From positions 19,624,193 to 19,688,192 of the forward strand of contig OY829648.1 in the NCBI GenBank assembly GCA_963691815.1: 64,000 nucleotides of DNA, given 5' to 3'. The notes beneath the pieces were generated by a model that had not been told where the DNA came from, made no database searches, and worked only from the letters and a program-made list of their open reading frames with translations. Every line of letters starts with the position of its first letter. Position 1 is the stretch's first letter. This document shows, one piece after another, positions 13,344 to 34,799 of this stretch. The position numbers were made by a program, and so were the translations under genes. This stretch comes from Echiichthys vipera. Lineage: Eukaryota; Chordata; Actinopteri; Perciformes; Trachinidae.

Positions 13344-14003
13344 CCACCACCTGTGGCCAGGGCAGCTGTGTAAAGTTCAAAAAGAAAAACAAAAAAAGAA
13401 GTCAGGGAAATGTGTGTCGCTAAAAAGCAAAACTGGAGTTCTGTTTGTGAAACAGAAACCTTTGTGAAAGCAGGGATTCCAGTAAATTCAAAAGGGGTCT
13501 TAAGAAACACAGTTTTTTTTTTGCATAACTTAATGAACATTCAGCAGAAAGAAGCTTTTATCCTCCACCCCCTCCACCCCTCCCCATGTTTTATAGTAGA
13601 ACTAAACTACTTTGCAATAATTTTGATTGTCTGGTCAAACACTAGCACAGAGACTATATGTAAAGAGACTTGCATATAAATATGTATATTTATGGTGGAC
13701 ACAAATGAAAACAGGGTCTCAAGTTTCCTCAGCTTTAAATTCTAGGGAAAAATGTTTTTATTTTTCATTTGGTGGATTTTGTTTACTTTCTGAGCCTTTA
13801 AAGTTTGTTTAAAATGGAGATTATGAATATATATATTATACACAAACTGTGCAATTTTTTAAAAAGAGAATTTTGTACTATAAATGTACACTGCTTGTTT
13901 TTTTATTTAAAGATGTAGACTTCCCTCAGGTGGCTCTTTTGGGTGCATTTTTTGCACTTACGCAAAAAGAAAAAAAGGACAAATTATTACAAAAAAATAA
14001 ATG
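13344..14003 (+). other. dazap1: dazap1 3' untranslated region with poly(A) signal
   Basis: AT-rich sequence after the stop codon. AATAAA at 13997-14002 is the best poly(A) signal. The ORFs overlapping this stretch on both strands are spurious. Confidence 0.6.
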
Positions 14004-14082
14004 TTTTAAGGATACAGAACTTGTCCGAGATGTTTGTATGTGCTTCTGGTGTTTGTGTGGAAAACCTGCAAAGTAGAAACTG

Positions 14083-14412
14083 AGCCAATTAGTCTATTAA
14101 TCCATTAGCAGATTAAGACATAATTGTAAATGGCATCTTTTTTTAGGATTTATAAACTGTCATTATCTCAAGCAAAAATGGCAAAGACAAAAAAAATATG
14201 TCAGCACCTCCAGTTAAAAGATTTTCTGTTGCTAAATATCTTAAAATTTTAGAGTGGTGGTCAGACACAATGAGACATGTTTTTGATGTCACTGGACTCT
14301 CTTTTTCACTTATAAAAAAAACATTTGATATACTAAAGTTATTGATTAACAGGGAAAATAATTGTCAGATTAATCGATAATGAAAACACTAATTAGTTGG
14401 AGCTTTAATGCC
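14083..14412 (-). repeat. Dispersed 'TAGGGCTGCAAC'-type MITE, degraded
   Basis: Reading the minus strand from 14412, 'aaagctccaactaattagtg', 'ttcattatcgattaatctga' and later 'attaatagactaattgg' match the pattern of a very common teleost repeat with ends rich in ATTAATCGA-like motifs. A second copy in the other orientation is at about 33474. It separates dazap1 from dpp9. Confidence 0.55.
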
Positions 14413-14734
14413 ACAAGAGGAACCACTGATTTGTTTTCTGAGATTAAACAAAGGGTTCAACTGCCCGAATTTAAGAACTTATAGGAAAGACCGAAGATTT
14501 TTTAATTCATTAATTAATTCGTAGTAATATAGTTTGATATTCGACCCAATAGCATGAGGATTATTTCTATTGTAAACTAAAAAAAAAAGAAACAAGATGT
14601 TTTTTTTAATTTTTTTCTCACGTTTTTTTTTTATTTTGACATCATACTTTTTAAATATGTATAAATATATATAGATATATAGATATAGATAAGGCAATCC
14701 TCCAAAGTTGTCTATCTAAATAAAGAAAAATCAC

Positions 14735-14917
14735 ATCCGGGTCACGCAGGTCGCCGTCTTCTAACGTCTGATTTCACGAGCTACTTCCGCGTCGTTAGCA
14801 TGTTAGCATTAAGCTACCTGCTCTCTGGAAAGTAGTTGACCTGAGTATTTCATTCAGACCCTGACCGGTGTCTCCAACACGGGCGTCTCCTCGACAAAGG
14901 CGGAAAGGCGTTCACGT
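14735..14917 (+). promoter_or_regulatory. dpp9: dpp9 promoter and non-coding first exon (predicted)
   Basis: The sequence changes from AT-rich to CpG-containing at about 14735, with an ETS-like site (acttccgcg, 14783-14791). A plausible donor, cacgt|gtaagc, sits at 14918. No TATA box is seen at a fixed distance. This is the only CpG-rich patch between the dazap1 poly(A) signal and the first dpp9 coding exon, only about 0.75 kb after that signal. The start site and exon start are not determined. Confidence 0.5.
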
Positions 14918-15337
14918 GTAAGCTAAAAAAAGTAATGAGTGCTTCGTGTTTTGAGTTGTTTCTGTGTTGGTAACGTTAGCTAACGAGAGCCTGTTTAACG
15001 TTAATGGGCGGCTAACGGGCTAACTTCGCTCCTAGCAACGTAGAGTAACAGTTCTACACCGAGGGCTTTAATGATAAAGGGAGCACAGCTACGGGGTGAT
15101 GAAGAGGAGACACTCTGTCACTGGTCACTGTGTGGGGTTTAGCGTCATTAACAGCTGTGTCAAAACGAAACTAGAAACATTAGTAGTCTCTTAACACAAT
15201 TAAGGATGCGTTTTGTATGGATGCTTCAACCATACAATCTGTGCAAACGGGGAGGATGATATAATATGATTTTAAAAAGAGTCAAAACTGCCATGAGGAG
15301 GTGTTTGGATTCATATCTCACGAGTTAAAGTCAAGTC

Positions 15338-15425
15338 AAGTCACTTTTATTTATATAGCACATTTAAATACAACAGGAGTTGACCCAAAGCGCTTTACAT
15401 TAGAAGAAATCCGGTTTGGGCAGGA
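15338..15425 (+). repeat. Dispersed repeat of the 'tttatttatatagcac' type
   Basis: Contains 'cttttatttatatagcac' and 'caaagcgctttacat', the usual ends of a very common teleost SINE/LINE-related repeat; the copy may extend to about 15650. It is in dpp9 intron 1. Confidence 0.55.
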
Positions 15426-15857
15426 CAGTAGATAAAAGGAGCCCAAGAATACACAGGTCTTGACAAAACAATGCATACAATAAGTAAAAAGAAAACAATA
15501 TTAAGATCAGCAATCAGCATAGAATAAAAACAGGTGAAATAGAATCAAGCAAGAAAATAACAGAAGTAAGAAAGTAAGAAGAAGGTTAAAAGCAATAGAC
15601 TAAGTGAAATCTAGTTGGTGATGAAATGGCCTATCAATAAAAGTTATTGAAGTCACATATCAACAGTAACATGTAACTGTAATCAGTTATAAAACAGTGA
15701 GGTGGACACCGCAGTTGTTGTCACAGACTCGAATAAGCTGGTGTTATTTCTGCAGTGATTCAACCTTTATCCGGGGCACTGTGGTCATGCTGCTGTCGAT
15801 TCAACCCCTTTGTGTTCATTGTGTCATTTGTGCTTGATGTTGCTCTGGTTTTGTTTT

Positions 15858-15930
15858 GTTTTGTAAAGCGACTTTGAGTTCCAGGAAAGCGCTACATCAT
15901 AACAATTTATTATTAGTGTCGTTATTATTA
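15858..15930 (+). repeat. L2-type LINE 3' tail
   Basis: 'tgtaaagcgactttgagttc', then 'aaagcgcta' and a short ATT-rich run ('ttattattatta') is the typical 3' end of fish L2-like LINEs. No reverse transcriptase sequence is attached. Confidence 0.5.
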
Positions 15931-16795
15931 TTACTGAAAAAAAAGTCAGCAGGAGTGTGAACAACACTATTTTCCACAAATACAGTATTTGACAAAAAAT
16001 GTTCTGTATCTCACTAGTTATTCTCAAATCTTTATTAATGGACTCATCATTTAGTATACATATAGTAAATATAGATGTCTTAAATAAAGCAGATAAACAG
16101 AGGTTTTAGTCATTTGACAAATCAGACTAGTTGTGAACCGGAACTTAAGTCATATGGTGGTCGCATATTGGGGAGAATGAGTGGGAAAAAAAGGAAAGTT
16201 TAGGTTCGTTTTCTTGCTTCACTGTAATCCACTTGTGTCAAATTTAAAGTATGATATTTGTTCTTCTGATAGAAGCATGAATTGGTTAAAGGGAGCTGCT
16301 GTAGTGTTTGGTGGGAATTAATTTCCACTCACTGTGCACTTCTTTAGGCCTCAGCAACAGAGCAACCTACAGTATATGCAGCCGACAGTAATATGTGGAG
16401 GGACAGTGTAACATTTGCCACAGCTATGACACAGACGTTGAAGTGTCAGCATCATGCAGCTGAGTCACAGTCAGTGAGACTCAATATCAGGAACACGCAG
16501 CTGGAAGTGTGGTGGTGGTCGGCCGGAAAGCAGCAGCGCCTCGATGAAGCAGCACAGAGATGTCTGCCCTGTCTGCCCTGGACGGGGCCGCCACTCCAGT
16601 AACCGTGAGCTTAGCTTAGGCCAAGGTCTGGGTTTCCACATATTAGGTTCTGTTTAAATGATCTCTATGTCAGTTAGACCAGGTGCTAACATGTAATCTG
16701 TTTTTTTTTTTAAACGGTTTGAAACCTTTAGTTCTCATGTGTTTATCTGGATTCACACAGGGTGTCAGGTCTGGTCCAGGATCGTTGAACGGTTA

Positions 16796-27457
<10,662 letters not shown>

Positions 27458-28450
27458 TAAGCCTTTCTACACACTGACCTTCCTAACCTCCCCTCCTTGT
27501 TTCCACTTTCTCTTTCTCTCCACCATTTAATTAAACCTCCATCACCTTCTCCTTTTGCTCGATTTTATAATACGCTGAATGCAAGCTATGCCAAAAATCA
27601 TCACACCTCAAGAGTTGGTTTGTTGTCTTAAAGGTGCTGAAGCATTTTGGCATCAATCAGTCATTATATTCCGAGTGTAGTATAGTTACCGTAAGTGAGC
27701 CCATCGCTGAGGGGAAGGAGTCTTGTAGTCGTTACACTGCATTTTACAGTGGAGGAAAATCTGCTGGATTGATGTAAGCCCCAAAACAAGCAGAGGGCGC
27801 CATTCGTCCAGAACAAACAGGGCTGAAGTTTAAGATTGTGGTGATGGCGTGGAACAAGTACAAAAAAAAATCACAATGTGACGATGACGTTTAAAATGCT
27901 GACTGTTGCATCATTAACAGAACTTTGTCAGCAATGCAAAAAGTACAGATGTGGACCTGCCGCGTGCAGTTTTCTCTTTTTTTTGTGCCATTCCTTTTTT
28001 TTATTGAACGCTTACTATGTTTTTCTGGGACCCGGCCACAGACTGTATATAAAGATGGACGACATGTCGCAACTTCCTCCGCTGTACAAAAATAAAGCCA
28101 AACTATCCCTGGTACGGACACTGCTATCTTGTAATTTTGTAGTCAGAGTCTGCGCCGAAGGTTGCGAGTGGATCGTAGCTGTCAATCATGAGTTTTAAAC
28201 CTGTTTTCTAGAAACAAATGAACCAAACTAAAAATATACACATGAACAAACATCAGCTTGACTTGAAATGATAGAAACCGTCTTTTGGGGAAAAAAATAT
28301 TTGAGGTGTACTTTTAGTTTGATCACAGGTTATAAACCATACTGTTGATGATTTGGCTTCACTTTTGGGGAGCTCTTAAGCCGTCTATCTTTACATTCAA
28401 TCCATGGACCTGACTGATGAAGTTATCGTTTTCCTGCGTCTGTGAATAAA
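27458..28450 (+). other. dpp9: dpp9 3' untranslated region (predicted)
   Basis: Sequence after the stop codon contains possible poly(A) signals ATTAAA at 27530-27535, AATAAA at 28091-28096 and AATAAA at 28445-28450. Which is used cannot be told. A short piece near 28037-28070 ('cagactgtatataaagatgg') looks like a teleost interspersed repeat; the small ORF at 27878-28198 is not supported as coding. Confidence 0.45.
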
Positions 28451-30330
28451 CACTGGAGTGAAGTAAACGTAAAGCTCTTAAGAGCATACAAGCAAACTCT
28501 TATACCCCCTTGTTGTATACTCTGTGCCCTTTTGTGCTATCATACATGACTTTTTTTCGTTTGCCGCACTTTTTGCAGATCTTCAAGAAAAAAAGTCACA
28601 TGCCACGTTTTTATCGTGTAGTGTTACAAAAATAATTTTTATGGATTCTTATGCACTCAAAAAATGGAAATATGTAGCGACCTGTTACTGTTTCACTTGC
28701 TTGCTTTAATTTTCTGGGGAGCTTCTTTTTCTTCTTCTGCTGCTGAGGACTTTTGCACATATAACGTATATTTGCCTTGGTGCCAACAAAGTGACGATGT
28801 ATGACAACTGTTGGCAGTCTGAGGTGCCTTGCAAGAGTATAAGAGCGCCTGCTCGTATAGTATATATCAGGGAATCTGTCTGAGGACCTACGACAATATA
28901 ATGCCTTGTGACGTGTGTGTCTGATGATCATGACCTGTTCGTGGTTAAATGTACTCTCAGATATTGAAGAAATAAACAGAAGTGAACAATCTTTTTCAAA
29001 GTCTTGTCACCAAATGAAATGTATTTTTTGTAAACAAGCCAGATTAGGAAACAAAAACACATATTTTGTTGTTATGAGAACGATTCAGGGGGCTCCTGAG
29101 TACAACTCTCAACATGGATATAACAAAAGTCACGTACTAACCCAAAATCACACATGTACCTCAAAAAGCTTTAACATCTGTACTACAACTGTCCACCATC
29201 AGACCACTGATTTAAACAGGAAAAAAACAACAACAAGTACTCATTACAGTTGTTGTTGTTGTTGTTGTTGTGTACAGAGGTAAAGCACAGTCACAACAGA
29301 ACCATTACACATTTATAATAAACAAACCTCCTTAATTTAGAGAGAGTGAGTCTTTTCCCTGTCTCCATCCTGACACAGAAAAGCACTTTCAACACATCTG
29401 CATTTATATCATGTCCCCAGCAGGGAGCAGTTGTTTCAAACTAATCCTGGGAAACCGTTTCAAACTCATGAGACATTTAGCAAACATTACACCTTGTGCC
29501 GAATAATGTATTGGGTGCCCCTGAGCGCCATTAATTCAAGATCAGGTTGATTATATATGGTGAGTTGGCAACCATATACCCTCACAAAAACATTTACACA
29601 CAACATGAAATCACGTTTTAGTTAATGCACTTCACACCAGAGATGTAGGATTTTCCAGTAAGCAAAATGACTTTGAAAGACAAAGTAGATCAATAAAACA
29701 ATAAAAAAACCCATAAAACCTCCACTCTCCACTCTCCACCAGTAAAGAGACTCTCATCAGTTTAAATTATTACCTTACATCTCACAATTCAGTCATTCAT
29801 ATATAATCATGTATTAGGTCAGTCTGTTTTTTTTTTTTTGAGCATTGTGAATTAATTATGAAATGATGAACAAGGAGCAAGCAAGGTGCAATGACAAAAC
29901 ATTCATTCAAGAATCTTGGATTTATGAAATATTTGTTTATTTGTATGTTATTGAGAAGAAGCTGATGCTGCTCAGTCGTCCCTCAGCATAAATAAAAGGC
30001 CGGGATTTATTTTAACCTTTTTTTAAAAGCTTTATTTTCATTCATATACATGAATATAAAAAACGTTTAAAGTGTATAAATGTTGAGAATAATACACTGT
30101 TTATTATTAAAGTATTTAAAACACATACAGTAAGTCATCACAAAATAAGCTTAAGAAGCCCTTATAAAGGGAATATACAACTGTCAATATGACAACATGT
30201 CCACTGAGACAGTGATCGTATGGCACAGCATAGAAATATCAGATGATCCAGTGTGAGACTGAAGAGATCAACGAGTTAAATACAGTCTTGTTTTCTTTGG
30301 TCTTCTGCTGTTTGAGACAGACTCTGCTGC
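28451..30330. other. Convergent intergenic region between dpp9 and angptl4
   Basis: AT-rich with no coding exon seen. It includes a (TTG)n run at 29249-29271 with a nearby AAC run, and on the minus strand the angptl4 3' untranslated region. ORFs at 28611-28931 and 28915-29283 show no family resemblance. Confidence 0.6.
30031..30036 (-). terminator. angptl4: Possible angptl4 poly(A) signal
   Basis: AATAAA on the minus strand (TTTATT on plus), about 300 bp beyond the angptl4 stop. Other AT-rich signals lie nearby, so this is one candidate. Confidence 0.4.
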
Positions 30331-33064
30331 TTATTGCTTTATTGCGGCAGGTGCGATCTTCAGAAGAGTCGTCCTCACAGAGTTGTCTTGTCCCTTTGTG
30401 GACGTCCAAAACATCCCTCGTCTTTTGGACTGCTGTCGTCTGAGCGCGCTTGGCCTTCTGGGATATCTGCCGTTAAGGTTTGACTCCCCACAACTACTGA
30501 ACCACCAACCGCCTGAAACAAAAAGAGCATTTTTAGAAAAACTTTTAGTGTAACTTTCCTAGTATTAAGCCGCTCGGGCAGTTTCTGTGTGCGGAGGTGT
30601 TAGGGTCATTCACGCCGGTGTACCTGAGAGCAGTTCCGCACAGTTGACGCCTGCAGCGAGGTCGTTGTCTCTGTCAGCTGTGGAAAAAGGAAGACCGGAC
30701 TCTCCCGTTGTCATTATTTTCTCCTGAACCCCAGTTGAAGACTCCGGCCCCAGGTGGAGAGCAAACTTCTTCTCTTCTCCGTCAAGTTGCATTAGATAAC
30801 GAGCCACGTGCTGTTGCTCTCCAGCCCGACCGGAGAGCTCCACCTGCAGGACGTACTGGCCTTGTTTGGAGAGGGAGTGGATGTTCTCCAGGCCCAACCA
30901 AAACTCACCTGAAGGGATGAGAAATGTTAGGATTAATTTTCACCACTGAGGTTTAGTGATGCAGACACGCAAGAACAAGAACTGTTTTTGAGCAAAGTTT
31001 CTCACCATTCAGGCTGCCGAAGCCTTTCTTGTAGCTTTCCCACAGCTGGTTGAAGTTCTCGGATCCATCGTGACGTTTCTGGATGACGGTCCACCCACCT
31101 TCTGCAGAGAGAGAAAGAAAAGATTGAGCTTAAGAGGCTTATAACACAAATATGAGTCATTTGGTCGTAGTGACGCTCTACTGGAAAATGTGAGGGCCGT
31201 CCAAATTTCTTAGTGCGTCATATAACGCTGATATGTGCACTAAAATATCTCCCCTCTGGAGTGTTTTTTAATATATTCTGCACTGTGATTTAAGCTGTTG
31301 AGACAGGTGTAGTTTTGGATTAACGGTGTCCTTGCTCAGCCGTCAGCAGTGCTGTTGTTGTATAATTAAAACCTTTAGGGAAAGTTCCTGTTCACCTGCT
31401 CACCTGAAGTCATTTCACAGAGGACGTTGAAGGGCTGGGCACTCTCTGGTTGTATCGTGTAGACGCCGCTGGCTCTCTGCCCTCGTGTAAACAGGTCATG
31501 GCAGTCTCTGGCCAAACCTGAGAAAACCAGGGCGTAGAACACACTGATCAGATCATTGAGGTTTTCCTTCAGACCGAGGAAGCAGCAGCTCAGGCTTGAT
31601 TTTGGAATTCAATTCAGTACATCTGCAAAATGTCTTGATGAATCTTTGGTTCCTGCTTTCTATTAGTTTTTTATGTCGTGTGAACATGCAGTACAGATGG
31701 TGTGTTTTAAAAGCTGTTGTCCTTATTTTCTCCTGATCTTTGGACTGTGTGTGAGCTGCTCTGACAGCGAGTCAGATATTATAAATTCAGGTGCAAAGGT
31801 GAACTCAGAGCTGCCAATCCTGTAAATTCTCTCTCTTGTTGCAAGTTGTTGCACGCTGACGTTTGCTCTGTTTAATGTGATCTGTAGATGTGTGCTCTCT
31901 CAGGCATTTGTGTATTTGTTTATAGACCTTTAGTTCTTAAGGAAATATGTCCAAAGTTACTTGCTAGGTTGTTTTTTTTAAGGCGACTCAAGTTTTCAGC
32001 ACTCTAAAAAGGTCAAACTCTCACAATGGCTACTGGTCAGTCTCCATCACCTGTAATCTTTTTTTTAACAGTTTATTTTCTTACCTGATGCGTCTGTGCT
32101 CTGTTCTGCTGGCTCTCCCCTCAGTGCCGTCTCTTCATCTCTCCGTCTGTGTGATTTGACTCTCTTGTGTGCGACCTGGTGGATCACAGAAGTGTCAACA
32201 AACTCTAATGTATCGCTGGAACTAATCTTGTTAATGCTACCGTGATCTTTTTGTTCGAGGGATCATGCTCTAGTTTAGTTTACCTTGCTCTGCAGTGTTT
32301 GCAGGTACAGACTCTGTTTCTCCAGTTTGTCTTGTTGCTGCGTGATTTTCTCCACCAGCTGGTCGATGCGTCTGCTCTGAGCTGCCACCAGTCTCTGGAA
32401 AAATAAAATGTCTCGTTAGCTTCCCAGCATTATTTGCATCTTAAGTTTTGCTTGAAATATAACATCCCTCTCTCAGTCTATTGTAGCTTCAAACCAGCTC
32501 TGGAAGTCTATTTAAAGGTGTAAATGATTTCTGAAGGAATTGTTTTGTGCAGTTATCTGAATAAACATAAAAGCAGCAGTATTTTTCTCTCACCTGGATA
32601 AAGGATGTATGGTCGCTCTTGTTGCTGTCGAGTGTCGACTTGTGAAGGGCCTCGTCCACCTTCTCCTCCAGTCTGTCCATCCTGGTATGGATGTCCTCGC
32701 TCTGCGTCTTCACCTGCTCCATCTTCGCCCTCACCTCTTCCACCATCCTCTCCTTCTCCTCCTCCACCTCTTTGCTTCTCCCCTTCAGAGCTTCATCTCG
32801 CTCCTGCTGCCTCTTCTCCAGTTCGGCCACCGTACCGTTGAAGGCCTTCAGTTTGGCGCTGATGTCTTTCATCTGGGCTTTGCTCTTGTCCACATGCTCC
32901 TTCAGCCCCTGGCCCAGCTGCAGGAGGCCGTGAGCCACCACGTTTACATCGTCCCAGGAGGCGTGTTTGTCCCGGCCCGACAGAGCTCTTCTGTCTGCGG
33001 GGAAAGCAGCTGCTGCGTGCACCAAAATGGTCAACAGGAGGATGAGAAGCTGTGGCGTCTTCAT
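30331..33064 (-). CDS. angptl4: Angiopoietin-like 4, complete
   Basis: A secreted glycoprotein that inhibits lipoprotein lipase through its N-terminal coiled coil; mammalian ANGPTL4 is induced by fasting and PPARs. Seven exons, high to low coordinate: 33064-32594, 32394-32284, 32175-32085, 31517-31404, 31101-31006, 30908-30624, 30512-30331, giving 449 residues (human 406). The ATG at 33064 was chosen because it directly precedes a signal peptide (MKTPQLLILLLTILVHAAAA). An in-frame ATG at 33100 would put a polar stretch in front. Residues 35-57 match the lipase-binding segment (ASWDDVNV, then AHGLLQLGQGL). A coiled coil follows to about residue 194 (rich in E, K, Q, R), then a basic linker (HRRRDEE, about 203-209), then the fibrinogen-like domain from about 228 with the expected four cysteines (DCHDLF, VLCEMT, NCAELL, SSCGES) and GGWWF. 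Convergent with dpp9. Confidence 0.96.
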
Positions 33065-33148
33065 CTTTGTGTCTGCTGGGTCTGTTTGAGGATGTTTCAA
33101 TGCTGGTTCTCTCTCTGTGTCTCTGTTGTGTGCTGCAGCATTGTCAGG

Positions 33149-33190
33149 TTTTTATAGCTCAGTGCTGCAGCAGAGGGATCCTCTCATTGG
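33149..33190 (-). promoter_or_regulatory. angptl4: angptl4 core promoter: TATA and CCAAT boxes
   Basis: On the minus strand CTATAAAAA (33157-33149) lies about 85 bp upstream of the ATG, and CCAAT (33190-33186, within agccaatgag) lies about 30 bp further upstream. Transcription should start near 33120. No clear PPAR response element was picked out by eye. Confidence 0.7.
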
Positions 33191-33473
33191 CTGTTAGATG
33201 TTGGAGGTGGGGATGAAGGGAGGTTGGGGGCGTGGAAATTGTTTCTATAGTGGTCACCCTTATGAGGACTTGGACCATGATGCAAGAAAAGGTCCTAGTA
33301 ACTGTTGACACACTCACTGATGCAGGAATGTGACATGGATTTTAAAAGTCTGCATCTGATGTGTAGTTCTTTGTCGGTGGAATAAGTAAAATATACATTT
33401 CTGACATGTAATTTGTCTTTTTTCCAGCAGGGTTGCTTGTAGTTGCTATTCAAATGCTTAAATATTCTATATA

Positions 33474-33775
33474 GGGCTGAAACTAACCAGTCTGCTGATT
33501 ATTTTTGTATCCAAATGATCAACTGTCTATAAAACATCAAACTGTGAAAAATATCCATCATAAATCCTCACGTCCAAACTGACATCAGTAGACGTGTTGT
33601 TTTGTCCGACCATAAACGACTATAACCAAGAATTTTCACATTTGAGAACCTGGAACCTGAATATTTTGGATTTTTGCTTGAAAAAGAACTAAAACAATAG
33701 ATGGATGATTCAAAAAAAAGTTGCAGGTCAGTTTTTCTATTGACTAATCAAACGATATATTATTGCAATTCTGTG
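33474..33775 (+). repeat. Dispersed 'TAGGGCTGCAAC'-type MITE
   Basis: Starts 'tagggctgaaactaaccagt', contains 'gtctataaaacatcaaactg', 'ttgttttgtccgacc' and 'cacatttgagaacctggaac', and ends 'ttgactaatcaaacg'. This is the layout of a very common teleost repeat. It lies upstream of angptl4. Confidence 0.65.
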
Positions 33776-34130
33776 TTGCATAATAATCCTTCATTTCAGT
33801 CTCCATTGATATTTTTTTGCATTAATACATTTAATGAAGTATAAATTCAACATATTTTCATCCCTAACCCTAATGTAACCCAGTACCAAAATGTCTGCAT
33901 AGTTTTTTCTGATGTTTTATTTGGGAATGCAGAGAGATAGAGACCAGATTTTGTTTCTTAGTCCTCCACAAATCAAACACTGACTGAAAGCGGGCGAGTC
34001 GCTGTGTGTCTTCAGCATGGATCAGGAATGCTGGACATTCAAAGATGGAGGAGTCAGTGTGAGAAGTAGGGGAAAGTTCAACCCTGAGGCTTTTTTACAC
34101 ACCCTCTCCTGACAACAAAATCCAACAGTG

Positions 34131-34152
34131 ACACACACACACACACACACAC
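34131..34152. repeat. Short AC microsatellite
   Basis: Eleven AC units. Confidence 0.9.
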
Positions 34153-34709
34153 CCAGACACAAGGCACGTGACTTACTGATGAGGTACAGATGGCATGCCA
34201 AATCCTGAAACGCACATGCAGTACGTTTTTGGTGAACATAGCTTTGGGACATTTATCAGTAAAGGACTTTTAAAGAAATGTTTTACTCTGAGAAGAGAAA
34301 ATGTTTTTGTTCCATTTTCCTACAATCAAATAACCAATTCTAACCTCAATGCTTAACAATACTAACCTTAACCATTTAAGGTGAAATGCCTATCCTTAAC
34401 CATCTTACAAGACCTTCGCAAATCTTTGCTTGCCAACTGAACACGACCAACGTAAATTTTCTTTGACAACTGTTTTATTTGTTGCTTAGCTGGAATAGAA
34501 ATGAACAATTTCGCAAAAAGTGTGAAAGTACATGGTTTTTTTTTTTTAGAAATCAAAGTATTGGAGTAAAGTTAAAAAAGTTATTACAGTTCATCCTGAG
34601 GGTAATAGGAATGTATGCACTACATTTCATGAAAATTTGTCCAAAAATTGTGCAGACAGATGAAGAGTCAGAGTCACTAACGATGGTAGGATCCATCATC
34701 TGTGAACGA

Positions 34710-34790
34710 TGAATGTCTGAACCAAATTCCATGATAATCCATCCAATAGGTTTAGATATATTTCAGTGTGGACCACAGTGGTAGATTTTT
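34710..34790 (+). repeat. Dispersed repeat fragment (family shared with 17.3 kb)
   Basis: Shares 'gtctgaaccaaa' and 'aatccatccaatag' with 17315-17405. A related upstream piece is seen at about 40490-40570 ('gacattcatgatccccagag', 'gtgatcctctgaccagcagg'). Confidence 0.5.
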
Positions 34791-34799
34791 TTTGTTTTA

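Noticed and set aside
12986..13540. Minus-strand 184-codon ORF
   Set aside because: It is the antisense shadow of the last dazap1 exon (13171-13343) and has no recognised domain.
16393..16602. Extra dpp9 5' exon near a GTGAGC donor at 16606
   Set aside because: A donor-like site exists but no firm acceptor or homology; the exon at 16761-16851 explains the N-terminus without it.
32609..33157. Plus-strand 182-codon ORF rich in Leu and His
   Set aside because: It is antisense to the coiled-coil exon of angptl4; the composition comes from the complementary Glu/Lys/Gln codons.
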